DNA of 64,000 bases from Moniliella sp. 'wahieum' (taxonomy: Eukaryota; Basidiomycota; Moniliellomycetes; Moniliellales; Moniliellaceae), in assembly GCA_003971905.1 (NCBI GenBank), contig RSEE01000020.1:124001-188000 (forward strand), in the 5' to 3' direction. A model generated the notes under the pieces. It did no database searches and had not been told where the DNA came from. It saw only the letters and a program-made list of their open reading frames with translations. This document shows positions 1 through 10,341 of this stretch, in pieces. A program made the position numbers and the translations under genes. The first letter of the stretch is position 1. Every line of letters starts with the position of its first letter.

Positions 1-1583
1 GACTCGACGCACACGCCTTGGAGCCCATTGAGGTCCTCCAGCCGAGCCCACACCCCAGCCGAGTCCCCAGCCCTAGCCCCAACGTGACTCTCAACACGTC
101 TGAGCAAGAGCGAAATGAGCGCGTACGCCGTCTTCGGCGCGTGTCCTACGTCCCGGCATTTGTCGACGATCGCCTAGCCGCCGATGATCCGCGTGCCCAA
201 TCTTTTGCCCAGGAACAGGGCATGTGGTACTGGAGCCCCCATCTCACAATTTGACCCGGCGGGACGTGGAGCATTGGCTTGCATGGCGCTATATGGCATG
301 CATCTTGCCGATCTTGAGGCAGAAGCAAGCGACCCGCATTCCCAAGCCCGCAATGCCAACGCATCCCCTGCTCCACCCTCCTGGTCCGAACCCCAAGGCC
401 GTCGGCCGGGGCTGGTGGATGTGATTCCTCGGCGTAAGGATACGCGGGAATGGGAACATGTCGAGACGCGCGCACGACCTGGGGAATGGAACGACCCCGT
501 CCATGGCAACGGCTAGACTTTTTGCGCTATTGCCGTGAACTGATTGAGGCTCGCCAAGGATTTAGCCTTCCTCTCCAAATTGAAGGGAGGGATCCAAAGT
601 GGCTCATGAAGGACCCCACAACGGGGGAAGTGATGCACCGTGTCATGCGTCTCACTATTGATCCCGTCCGTACCACAGCGCGGCCACTTTTATTATACCT
701 CTTAGTCAACTCGTTGAGCTATCTCGAGATCGCCTGGGTGCGCCGTCATGGGTTTCAACAAGAACAAGAGGGACGCTTGCGTTACCTCATTTACCGCCCA
801 TCTGGCTGGACTCCTGAAAAAGCTGCCAAGGACCAAACCTCCTTCACTCGCCCTCTGGTCGTCTTTCACGGGCTTGGTATCGGGCTGGCGCAGTATGACT
901 CGGTGCTCAAGCTCCTAGTCCAAACCCCCGAGTTTAAGGACCGACCCATTCTCGTCCCTCGGCAAGATCAAATCTCCATGTCAATCTTTAGCCGAGACTA
1001 CCTGGATCCGCTGGCGCACCACGAGACCACCCAGTACTTGCATCACATTATGGCCCGCGAGGGCTGGCTTGACCCCAAGGTAGGAATTGAAATCCTGGGG
1101 CACTCGTGGGGTACGATTGTAGCGTCGTGGACGCTCAAGTCGATGAACACGTTGGTCAAGCGATGCTGTCTGGTGGATCCCGTCTGTTTCCAGCTGTGGG
1201 TCCCGCACGTATGCTTTAATTTTGTCTATCGCCGTGCCGACGACGCGATTTCCCTGATGATGCGGTACTTTGTGGCGCGCGAGGTGGGCACGGCCAACGT
1301 GCTGTGTCGCTACTTTGATTGGTCCTCCAACATTCTCTGGCCCGAGGAGATCCCCTGCCTCGACGATCCCAACCGGGTGCTCATCATGCTGGCGACGAAC
1401 GATGCCATTCTAGATTATAAGAGCAACTACGACTACCTGGCTGCTCATGGCATGCGCGACTTTAGCCAAGGCGGTGGACTGTTTGTTGGCCCCGGGCTGG
1501 CCCATGGCGAGCTGCTCCTGCCTCACTGCCAGGGTCTCGAACTCATTCACCAGTTCTTTACCCAGAAGAGAAAGGCAGAGTAG
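1..1583 (+). CDS. Alpha/beta-hydrolase family protein, 5' end outside the window
   Basis: Predicted serine hydrolase of the alpha/beta-hydrolase fold; substrate unknown. The C-terminal 377 codons (450-1583) read cleanly. They hold the nucleophile elbow GHSWGT (about 1098-1115), a preceding oxyanion-type stretch VVFHGLGIG (about 858-884), a candidate acid in NDAILDY (about 1399-1419) and a candidate catalytic His in GLAHGE (about 1495-1512). An upstream hydrophobic stretch PLLLYLLVNSLSYLEI may be membrane-associated. The N-terminal part is spread over three frames. One extra T near 251, one extra G near 286 and one extra G near 482 would join them, giving RRDVEHWLAW followed by ALYGMHLADLEAE. 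The reading frame is open to base 3 with no ATG, so the gene begins upstream. Stop TAG at 1581-1583. The family call is firm; the joined N-terminus is inference. Confidence 0.8.
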
Positions 1584-2008
1584 CCCCCATGTATTCCCTC
1601 ATCGATCCTCATCGATCATCTTTCATGCATATGTGTCTTCTCGCTCTTCTCTCGATGTAGCAAATAAAACGGGGCTAGACTCGATCGGTTCGCCTTTTGG
1701 CCAGCCACGGAGAGCGATAATCGATAATCGATAAGGGACGCGAAGAGTGCGTACCCAAATTACTGACACTCCAAGCGCAGCGGGGCAACGGGAGTTCTAC
1801 TATGTTGCTGATAACCCGTCGGTGCATCATTCTCCAATATCTGCCTCCCTCTGCAGTGGAGAGGAAACGAATATATTCTTGACTTGCCTACTTAGCTCAC
1901 ATATGAATAGCAGTGTGCACTCTGCAACACACCATCAACTGCCTGTGCTCTGGTGTTCGACACAATTCTCGTTCCAACAATTAACGTTCAACTTGAACAA
2001 ACCCCCAG

Positions 2009-2048
2009 TGACTATAGTGACTAGTGAACGTTGAACGTTCAACGTTGA
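2009..2048. repeat. TGA/TCA palindrome lattice, cores CTATAG, CTAG, ACGT x3
   Basis: Triplets TGA, TGA, TGA, TGA, TCA, TGA alternate exactly with the self-complementary cores CTATAG, CTAG, ACGT, ACGT, ACGT. Only the central G/C of each triplet breaks strand symmetry. Three different cores are joined without loss of register. Confidence 0.85.
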
Positions 2049-3100
2049 ACCACAGAGCATTAGACTGATGCCGGCGAAATGGCGCGTCGTGGATGCATGA
2101 TGCACATCATGATGCACGCAATGCACACTGTACGCGAAAGCGGTAACGAACCCGAGAGAACGCGTACCCCCTATTATAGCGCGGCTTACATCGCTGTAAT
2201 GTCTTATAGCTACTAACTACTAGCTCGGAACGCGTACGCGTAACTGAATAAGCACTAATAGTCGCTACAGACTAGACCCATGTGCATGACACTCTATAAT
2301 TTAACGCGTAAAGCTAAAGCTCCTAAAGGCCAAAGTTGACTTTTGTAGCAGAAGGAGGACTAGTGACCCTGTCGCGTGGCACGATGGGCGCATGGCCCAA
2401 ATAATGCGGCGGAGGTTCTGTCATGTCACATGTCATCAAGCATCAATCATTTGTCCAAATTTCCAACCGAGTATGTGCAGCCTTGGGCGCCTAGCCGCAC
2501 GTCATGTGTGATGTCACGTGGCTGGGTATGTGAGGAAGTGTGTGTGTATTGTGAAGCATGTGACAGAGCATGTCAGCCGCCCGATCTACCCCGAATGAGG
2601 CCAGCTGGCAGCCATTCGGTGCTGGGCCTTATATACCTCGTACGCGTTAGGCGGTTCAATCTTCCCCCGCACTTCTTCAGGCTCTCAGGCTCAGGCTCGG
2701 GCCCTCCCCCAAGCGCCATCGGATACAAAGGGGGCTCTCCTCTGCCCGCACCCGAGCAGGCCAACGCACGGTCCAATCGTACTATTATCGTCCGTGCAAA
2801 AGCAAAAGCTTGTCTTCCTTCGACGCGTGTTGTGGGCACTTGTAGGCAAGCATCCGCAGCGCTGTACTTTGCGGTCCTTGCTTTGCCACATCTGTAGCCT
2901 CTCGGATCGTAGATCCACTAGTTTCTCGTCACTCTTCCAGCTTCAGATCTCCGTAGTGTGTCACATGTGACAGGTGACAGGTGCTGTGGTGGCGTGTCCT
3001 TGTCATATGTCACACTGTATCACTCGCCCGCTCCCCAGGGCAAGTAGGGCTATAGTAGGGGCCAGCCAGCCATTTTCAAGGCGCCGGCCTCCGCCTGTCG

Positions 3101-3155
3101 GGCGGGCGGCGACGATCAGGCCCGGCAGAGGCCGGCGGGCGGCGACGATCAGGCC
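3101..3155. repeat. Two-copy direct repeat, 33-bp period
   Basis: A 22-nt GC-rich word centred on GACGATCAGGCC occurs identically at 3101-3122 and 3134-3155. Confidence 0.8.
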
Positions 3156-3422
3156 AGCACAGTTTCATGCCGGCCTCCCAGGTGCGGACGCGCCTTTGCG
3201 GGGACGGCGCCCAGGAGACAACTGGGGCCCTCCGCGGGAGGGTTTGCTTGGTGCCGGTGATTGCGCTTGCTTCTGGCACTTCTCGGATCCCATTGCGCCC
3301 CGTCATGGTTCTTTATAACTGAGGCGACTGCGCCTGTAAAAAGCAGCCTCGACCTCCCTTTCCCCCTCCCCCGCCGTTCTCCTCTTCTCTTTGCTCTCTC
3401 TGCGCCCGCCCGCTCGTTCGCC

Positions 3423-4105
3423 ATGCAGATCTACTCTGTCGTCGCTCTCCTCGGCGCCGCCGTGGTTGTCCTGGCTGCCGGCAAGCCCTCCGTCGTCACC
3501 CCCACCACCACTCTCATTACTGGTGTGCCCATGCAGATCCAATGGACCGACGGCACCGCCCCCTTCACCCTCGTCATTAATACGTTTGCTGTATGTTTTC
3601 CCTTGTTGTTGTTTCCTGTCGGGTACTAACCTTCCAACCTGTGCAGAACGGCGTAGCGACGGGCGTCCTCAAGACGGAGACTGGTGCCAAGTCGCCCGTC
3701 ACCTACACGCCGCCGGCCAGCGCCGCCGGCAAGATGCTCCAGTTCGACGTTACTGACGCCACTGGCGCTCTTGGTCAGTCGGGTGCAACCCAGGCTGTCA
3801 TCGCCGGTCCGGGCGGTTCAGGCTCCAGTCCGGCAAGCAGCAGCGCTTCTTCATCGGTCGCTGCCACCTCTGCGACGAGCTCCGCGGCTGCCGCCTCCAG
3901 CCCGGCGGCATCGTCCGCTGGCAAGCCTTCGTCGGTGGCCAAGTCGTCGGAGGCCAACTCATCTGCCGACGTCAAGTCAGCCGCCTCGTCCTCGGCGGCC
4001 CCCGCGGCTGTGACGTCGTCCAAAAAGTCGCCTGCCTCCAACGTGCGTGTTGCTTCGGTGGCTGTGGCTGGTATGGTGGGCATTGCGGCCGCTGCCCTTC
4101 TCTAA
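3423..4105 (+). CDS. Ser/Ala-rich GPI-anchored cell-wall protein, Kre9/Knh1-type N-terminal domain
   Basis: Predicted secreted wall protein of about 208 residues. ATG at 3423 opens a signal peptide (MQIYSVVALLGAAVVVLAAG). A short beta-rich domain follows with TLITGVPMQIQWTDGT and FTLVINT, like the Kre9/Knh1 N-terminal domain of Ser/Thr-rich GPI proteins. Residues from about 120 on are Ser/Ala/Lys low complexity. The extreme C-terminus (VRVASVAVAGMVGIAAAALL) is hydrophobic, as expected of a GPI-attachment signal. One intron at 3591-3646 (56 nt) has a GTATGT donor, TACTAAC branch site and TGTGCAG acceptor; removing it joins NTFA to NGVATGVLKTE in frame. This is one of the few genes here with no sign of a frameshift. 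Stop TAA at 4103-4105. The exact wall function is unknown. Confidence 0.85.
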
Positions 4106-5087
4106 CGATCCGTATACGTTGTTGAGAGAGACGGTAACGACTTGCTCGGCCGAGTTCTATAGACTGCTTCCCGCTTGGTCGCCACGTTGTAACCTTCCAC
4201 CTCGGACCCTCCGGATATGCTTCTACCTTCTTTCCCCTTCCGGCGCTCATTTCCTGTTTAGATCCTTGTCTGTCTCCAAGTCATCCTCTTATTCACGCTG
4301 TTTGCACCCGTTTCCACCCTCCCCACAGGTGTTACCTTTTAGCTAAAAAGTTCTTAGCTCCTTCGAGGGTCATTATGCTGCATCAGATCGGGGCTGTATC
4401 GCCCCGTTTGATGCCGGCGAGAGAGGGTTCATCATTCGATTCTTCTTCGTGCAAGGCCATGTCTACTGTGGTTAAGTATTGGAGTGCATAGCATTGTTAG
4501 CAACCCATCTTGAAGTCATTCCGCTGTTCAAGGGGATACGAAAAGCAGTCAGTACCTGCAACGCCGAAATGTTGGCTTGAGCTGTCATAGAGGTAGGTAC
4601 ATAGTACAAGAACTATCGTATGGTTGTGGCTTCACTACGAAAGAGGGGAGCTTCATCCATCCGAGAGCAGACAATTCAATTCAATACGAGAACCCCGCGG
4701 TAGGGAAAGGGAGAACAGGAGAACAGAAGGAAAAGGAACCGTCGGTTCGAGAAAACAGAGCATCCGACGGTGTCGGATGCGTCCGGCAGTTGGCCGGAGG
4801 GACCAAATGATTTGATCATTGTATGCTCTCCAACAATGGCGCATGAGTAGGTGGATAAACCCTGAGGCAGGGCCGAGGGAGCGACGTGCTCGACCTCGTT
4901 AAATCTGTCCTTCTCATCGCTCATCAGGAGAGAGTATCCACTCTCCAGTTGGACATCTTCCTTCCGTACATTCAACATACCCTATGTATGCTGGATTTGA
5001 TGGTGGGGCGCTGGGCCGTGGAACAAAAGGGCCAGTGGCGCTAATCCAAAACAAAAGTTCAAGTAAAAGTAAACCGGATGGCGGTTA
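4106..5087. other. Intergenic region between convergent genes
   Basis: No coding sequence or lattice run is seen. The first 250 bp are T/C-rich, as expected for a 3' untranslated region. The rest holds only short ORFs on both strands with no protein-like composition. It separates the 3' ends of the wall-protein gene (+) and the kinase gene (-). Confidence 0.5.
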
Positions 5088-6188
5088 CTACGGCAGGTGA
5101 ATGTTGCATGGGTAGTCCGTGCCGCGTTGGAGGTCAAAAACGCGATGCTTCGAGGCCTTTTCGGCCGAGATGCGCAGGCTGGGTTGGGCTCGAGAAGTTG
5201 ACCGACAAGGTCCCGGAAACAAACGTCGTAGGTCATGTACTTTGCTTCGTTCTGATGATGGTACTGGTACCGAGAAAGTGGGGTCGATGAGATCGGTTTG
5301 GTGGTGCGCACAGTGCCATCGGGGAAGAAGAGCTGCTGACGCTTGTCGGTGGCAAGGTTGGCCAGCAGGCTGTTGGGCATCACACCCAGCGCGCTTTGCA
5401 TCTGCGCCAAGAGCGGGGTGTCGCTGGCCTTCAAGGCGTGCTTCTGTGCTTTGTACTGGTTGTACGCCTCCTGCGTCCGCCAGACACCACACGCATGCGG
5501 TCCAAATGGAAGCTTGCCCGCCATCAGCTCCAGCATCACACCCCAGCTGCCCACATGTCGAGGGGGGCCGACCAGGCGTGGGTGCCAAGGAGCGCTCGGG
5601 GGGAAGATAGGCCTTGGGAAGCGCACTCGGTTTGGTGCTGGGGCGAATGCGGATGTTACCCGCACCAGTCATGGGGACCATTGGCGAGAGAAGAACGGAA
5701 CCACCTCGCCGTTCTTGGAGGGATTGGGGATGGGAACAGCGGTGGTGCTGTCGAACCGAATGTGTTCTGCGGTCAGATTGCCATGGACGAAGCCCTGGTC
5801 GTGGAGGGAGGCCAGAAAGAGGAGGCGTTGCTTCATGATGGCCTGGATGTGCTTAGTGACACATGATGCTGTTCGCCCACCCCAGACATTGTCTCATGCT
5901 TTCAACCTCCATTTGTGGCGGCAGCCTCTCTCTCAAGAGATGAGTGAGTTGTTTTGGGGTGAATTGATACCTATGATCTGTAGGAAGCACAAAGACTCCT
6001 TCCCCCTCTCTCTTTGTTTACCGACCGTCGCTCCACATCTCTCCGGCACGGTCCTGGAAATGTGGAAAAAGGGACTGGCATACGCGTACCGAATAACATA
6101 TCGGAGAAGCTACCCATTCAAGTTGAGCAAGACTTTCTTGCCAGTCATTGGTCGCGGCCCCGGAAGCAGAAGGGGGGTTCCTGCGCAT
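5088..6188 (-). CDS. Divergent protein kinase-like protein, several frame breaks
   Basis: Reading the minus strand from about 5860 gives a kinase C-lobe: QAIMKQRLLFLASLHDQGF, catalytic-loop equivalent VHGNLTAEHI, an AGNIRIRPSTKP stretch where DFG is expected, an APE-like PKAYLPPERS, WGVMLELMAGKLPFG (helix F) and, at the end, RISAEKASKHRVFD before the stop at 5088. HRD is replaced by H-G-N, so the catalytic Asp appears to be Asn. DFG cannot be judged: GACTGG is seen where GACTTTGG would give DFGAGN. The N-terminal part (5870-6188) is poorly resolved; ATG at 6186-6188 and an intron near 5935-5980 are guesses. At least three frame changes are needed. A kinase fold is likely; the subfamily is unknown. 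Confidence 0.6.
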
Positions 6189-6237
6189 GAATGAGCTGTG
6201 GACGTTACTGCGTCAGCAGCGGCACCAGTAATGAATC

Positions 6238-6290
6238 TGCACCTGCGCCTGCGCTTGCACCTGCATCTGCATCTGCACCCACAGCCGTGC
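6238..6290. repeat. Hexanucleotide microsatellite (CTGCAC/CTGCGC type)
   Basis: Imperfect tandem hexamers of the CCTGCG, CTTGCA and CTGCAT type just upstream of the kinase-like gene. Confidence 0.7.
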
Positions 6291-7432
6291 CAACAAAAAC
6301 CCAACTCGGGCAGAGGCTGTCGCCAGCCCCGCCTTCATCCGTGGCGCCCGTTCTTGCACGAGATATACCTCCTCTCAATCTCCGAAGAAGGGGCCATTAT
6401 GTGTTCCTTTTCTTCTTTCTGTAGCCATGCAGTCCCTCGTCGATGTGGGTCTAGCTTGGCCTCAACTACTAAATGTTTCCCTAGTGTAAAAGTCTCGTGG
6501 GTTGGCTCGAAGTACCACTACCCCATAAATACCCCACTCTCCTAGTACGATTGCATCGCACGTACTATGCAAAAGAAAGCCATACCATGCAGGGCTTCTC
6601 TAGGATGATGTTTAACCACTGTGGTGTCGGATCCTCTCCTATCCCAGGAAGCGCAATAGGATTGTTTCCTTAGTGCCATGGGCCTCGCCCTCTCATGTGT
6701 ATTAGCAAGTGGGATAGGATTGTTCGACGGGAGTGGGAAATCAAAACGGAGGAACCAGAGATGTCTCTCGTGTGGTGTGTCATGTGAGCAACCTCAGACT
6801 CAACGCCCTCTCTCCATAAGGATGATCATCCTCCATCACGCCCTTCATATCAATTTAGGAGCCGCAACACCACACCTTCCATCCGCTCTGCGACCTGAGC
6901 GCGGGCGCTTTGCTGTTACTAACATCTCAGCTTAGGGGCATTCCCCTTATTGATGAAAATATACTAATAGTGAGCGAGACTTTTTGCCGGCAAACCCTCT
7001 CAGACCCAACGACGATAGTGATGTTTGTGAGAGTGAGGAGACGCAGGAGAGAAATAAATAAACTGATTGTGGGTAACGGGAACCGGTAACCAGCCAATCA
7101 GGGAATGGAGGAGGTGGGGATCCGGACCCTGTTTTGCTTTTATTGGGACTTTTGTTTATGGTCACGGAAACGAGCGTCCTCGCTGCCCCCTTCGTGGTCG
7201 AGAGAGTGCTGCATATTGCACGACAAGGTCGTCAGGGTCACATTACGGAGAATCTTTCAGGGAATTACTATTATCGAAGCCATATGGCAACTTGGCTACC
7301 CCTCTTCCTTCATCTCTCCCTGTCCTGTGCATGGCGTATGTGTAAGAGAGGGCGATATGAGTCATAGTCTGACTGAGTGTGCCCACGGCCGGGGGGACAT
7401 ATATATCCCCGACACTCACGTCCGCAACGAAC

Positions 7433-7882
7433 CTATGGTGGAGGAAGAGGATGGGACGAGGCGCGGACGGGGGGCACAGCCCACCGACTACCGCGTGATG
7501 GGGCTCGGAGCACTCGGAGGATCAGGAATGGAGGTAGACCACACGCTGCGTGACACGGGATCGCAGGAAGCGCAGAGCGCGTACCGGAGGGTGGTGCATG
7601 AGAGCACCGCGATGCCCTTAGAACGCAGGGAGAAGGGCTGATTCGGCTGCTTGAACAAGCAGAATGCGACAAGAACGCCAAGTACCACAGGGACGCACTC
7701 AAGAGCCGTTTTCCCCCCTGGTTTTGACGACGCGAGGATACTACGGCACCAAGACGGCGGGGAAGTTGTTTGCGCATTGGGAGGATTTAGCTACTGAGTC
7801 TCAATGGAAATGGTTCCTCGCTCGGATGTCAACCACGTTCATCCGTGTCCACACGCGCTTCCTAGGGTACGGGACCGGATGA
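7433..7882 (+). other. Possible degenerate coding remnant
   Basis: Three successive frames give protein-like stretches: EVDHTLRDTGSQEAQSAYRR (about 7530), LIRLLEQAECDKNAKYHRDA (about 7641) and KTAGKLFAHWEDLATESQWK (about 7753-7812). Two homopolymer-type frame changes would join them. There is no recognisable domain and no clear start, and the stretch ends before the dispersed repeat at 7975. It may be a small gene, a relic of a mobile element, or chance. Confidence 0.2.
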
Positions 7883-7974
7883 CGAGAACCAGAGGGTCCT
7901 GATATCCGGGCGATCCCCTGGTTCCTTGACCTTGATGGCGCGTCCAAGTAACCCCCGCAAGATGAACGGTTCGG

Positions 7975-8027
7975 TTTAGACGTAGCGTTCCCCCTGTCCC
8001 AGCCTTAAGCTCTGTCAATGATATGGA
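7975..8027 (+). repeat. Dispersed 53-bp repeat, copy 1
   Basis: Matches the reverse complement of 56647-56699 with three mismatches over 53 nt; the shared heart includes CCCAGCCTTAAG and CTGTCAATG. The 3' half also occurs at 54753-54778. Flanks outside the block are unrelated. Confidence 0.8.
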
Positions 8028-8488
8028 TTCAAAGAGAGAAGAGAGACGGCGTCGAAAAGGAGAGGTTGAAGTGACGTACGACAAAGAGTACGGTCGCGGG
8101 GGAGGGCGGGCGTTGTTAAGGTGGATCGATCGTCGATATCCGTCAATAACCGCGGCGGGTATTATAACCGTGCCTTCTCGCGCTCTGTCGATGGATATCT
8201 GCGCTTTTTGGAAACGAATATGGTGGGGAGACCAACGGTCTGTGTTGTGGCCTCTGCTGACGGCACTACATGTGACCTGCGGCCCCTACTTGGATCGGCG
8301 CAAAATGCGGCAGCAAACGCCAGATGTGATGGATGAGATCTGAGAGAGCCGGGTAGGCGAAGAAGCGTTTCCCCTGTCCTTGCCCAGTAGGAGATACAAT
8401 ACGTCTGCAACCGAGGATAGGATCGATAGGCACTGTGGGTATGCATGTGACAAGTGTGTTGTGACACATGTCAGTCACACTCGAAGGT

Positions 8489-8513
8489 TGATGCATGATG
8501 ATGCATGATGATG
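8489..8513. repeat. TGA/TGCA palindrome run
   Basis: TGA, TGCA, TGA, TGA, TGCA, TGA, TGA: the TGCA core version of the lattice, with one doubled triplet. A second TGCA run is at 46510-46526. Confidence 0.75.
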
Positions 8514-8962
8514 TGCGGAGATTGGGTGGAGCTTTCGACAGGCACTTGCCCTCGGCCCAACCCAACTCGTCTGGGCCACTGACTCATTAGACGCCACACG
8601 CCACTGCTGCTGAGTACCGAGTACTATAGCTATAGTATACTGAGTACGAGTGTCCCACGTGGATCGTCTAACGTACTCTAACGTACAGGCGCGGCAAATA
8701 CGTCACAAACGTTAAATTAAGGGCCACAGTAGAATGGATCGTCAACATCGTTTCGTCATCAAGAGAATCCATTTGCATTATCGATTGTCCATCGTCGAAG
8801 ACATGTCCATCATCGCGCTGCGTCTCCCTCCTGGCCGAGACCAACACTTGCGGATCTCAGTTGCTGCGCTGCAAGACTCCCTCCGTATGATAGGGACCGC
8901 GGTACCTGTAGGAAGCGCACGGCGCAGTGCCACCCACTTTTTGTATGCGATCGCAAGATGAA

Positions 8963-8982
8963 TGATGGTGAATTCACCATCA
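8963..8982. repeat. 20-nt perfect palindrome with AATT centre
   Basis: A perfect inverted repeat reading TGATGGTGA then AT then TCACCATCA; equivalently a TGA/TCA pair around the AATT centre, flanked by a second TGA/TCA pair. Confidence 0.8.
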
Positions 8983-9201
8983 AGAGGACCTTTACCGGTT
9001 ACCAGCTTCAAGCTTCACTGGCTTTTCACAACTTCACCGGTCACAGACTTGCGCTGTTTGCACTGTTGTGCGCGCACAAAGCCCACAACCTTTTGCTCCA
9101 GTTGTGCTCCGGGGTGACGTCGAAAGGGCCAGGAAGGAAGCCCACACAGGGCACACCAAAAGAATGGGATTAGATCGATTATAGATCGTTTCGAGGTTGC
9201 C

Positions 9202-9232
9202 TGAAGCTTGAAGCTTGAAGCTTGAAGCTTGA
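9202..9232. repeat. TGA/AGCT lattice, four units
   Basis: Four uninterrupted 7-nt units TGA-AGCT ending in TGA. The same core recurs at 9005-9018, 17494-17508, 33033-33045, 54813-54829, 56431-56445 and 60708-60742. Confidence 0.85.
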
Positions 9233-9549
9233 TGCTTTTGCTGGTTGAACGTTGAGAAGATGGAATATGGAAGGAGGGAACCGGGAATGTGGACTGTGGA
9301 ATGTTGCAAGGTGGGTTCGGCCTCTCAGATCTCAGACTGAGCTTCATGGTCCAGTCTACCAAACAGGTGTTGTGGCAGGGTGACGCAGGTGACGCCCGGT
9401 GACTGTGGCCCAAAACACCGTGATCCAGTGTTACATCTTGCCTGTCTTTCTGCCCAGGTTGAACGGTTGAGGTTGAGGTTGAGCGCTGAGCTCCAGCGCT
9501 GATCCTGTGCTAAGCCCCACACTCAACAGAGATCTGTGGGATTTGAGGC

Positions 9550-9607
9550 GAGTCACTAGTCACATGTCACAGTGACTCGCGAGTCACGCGTGATTAACTC
9601 GATTAAC
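9550..9607. repeat. Mosaic TGA/TCA lattice with five different cores
   Basis: In order: TCA, CTAG, TCA, CATG, TCA, CAG, TGA, CTCGCGAG, TCA, CGCG, TGA, TTAA, then CTCGATTAA. Four- and eight-nt self-complementary cores alternate with TSA triplets in perfect register over about 50 nt. Confidence 0.85.
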
Positions 9608-9890
9608 AGGATGAACGTGAACTAGGAGCTGAGCGACAGTAGGTTGCTATGTGAACAACTAACTTTTGCATACATCCCCTCTCTCACCCTGCGTACTACG
9701 TCCACAAACCTCGGTAGAATCGCAACTGCGGGGGAGTGGTGCGTGGCCATATTACAGTCAACGTTCAACCTGACTTATACCCTGCTCGATCTTATCCCTT
9801 CAGACTGAGGCGCTGAGGCGCTGATCGTCCTCCTCCCCGAGGCCTCGTGTTATGCCTCAGGCTGAGGCCTGCCTCAGGTGAGGGATCAGC

Positions 9891-9926
9891 CACTAGTCAA
9901 CTAGTCAACTAGTCAACTAGTCAAGT
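9891..9926. repeat. CTAG lattice, period 8
   Basis: Four copies of ACTAGTCA in tandem: the CTAG core with TCA, here with one extra A per unit. Just upstream (9806-9823), TGA alternates twice with GGCGC. Confidence 0.8.
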
Positions 9927-9982
9927 GGCGTCAGTTACTGCTGACTAAGTAGTCACGAGGAAGTGGTAGGCACTAGTCATAG

Positions 9983-10012
9983 TCATCGATCATCCTCAGC
10001 GCTCAACGTTCT
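9983..10012. repeat. Mosaic TCA lattice with TCGA, GCGC and ACGT cores
   Basis: TCA, TCGA, TCA, TCC, TCA, GCGC, TCA, ACGT, TC. Three different self-complementary tetramers lie in 30 nt. Confidence 0.8.
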
Positions 10013-10341
10013 ACTGGCAAAGAAGTCCGCCGGTACAATGAATCGCATAAAGGTCCTCTGAGCTTCATCGTTCGGTTCTTTCCAATTCTCGATCTTATCC
10101 AACAAGCATATAACGGCCTGACACACCGCATGGGAGGAGCATGCTGTCGCAGGAATCGTATCGCGATGCTTCTGTAGGTCCACCGAGTAGAACGATTTAT
10201 AGCTGACACTCTCAGCGAGAGTAAACAGCCGGACCCCCTCCACCTTTCCCCCTTCCCCTCTACCGTTCCCTTCTCGACCGTGAATCGTACCCAGGCTGGA
10301 CCTGGCGTGGCTGGACCACTCTCTCATACGGCTGGACCGAC

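Larger units (their letters stand above)
1584..3422. other. Intergenic region with palindromic repeats
   Basis: No gene is supported in this 1.8 kb. It holds a TGA/TCA palindrome run (2009-2048), TGCA-type palindromes (2094-2118), CATG-type runs (2419-2435 and 2961-2983) and a 33-bp-period direct repeat (3101-3155). The last 150 bp, with a TTTATAA-like box near 3311 and a C/T-rich stretch before the ATG, probably form the promoter of the wall-protein gene at 3423. Confidence 0.6.
6189..10341. other. Gene-poor, repeat-rich 4.1-kb tract
   Basis: No recognisable gene. It contains a CTGCAC-type microsatellite (6238-6290), a weak ORF remnant (7433-7882), one copy of a 53-bp dispersed repeat (7975-8027) and a partial echo of it near 8366. 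From about 8430 to 10010 there is the densest cluster of TGA/TCA palindrome runs in the left half of the window. Sequence composition shifts repeatedly within the tract. The 150 bp before 10342 are C/T-rich and probably carry the glycosidase promoter. Confidence 0.6.

Noticed and set aside
7380-7410. GGGGACATATATATCCCC palindrome as a promoter
   Set aside because: It contains a TATA-like core, but no supported gene starts downstream within a sensible distance.
9202-9926. CRISPR-like direct repeats
   Set aside because: Units are 7-8 nt without unique spacers, in a eukaryotic genome with no cas genes.
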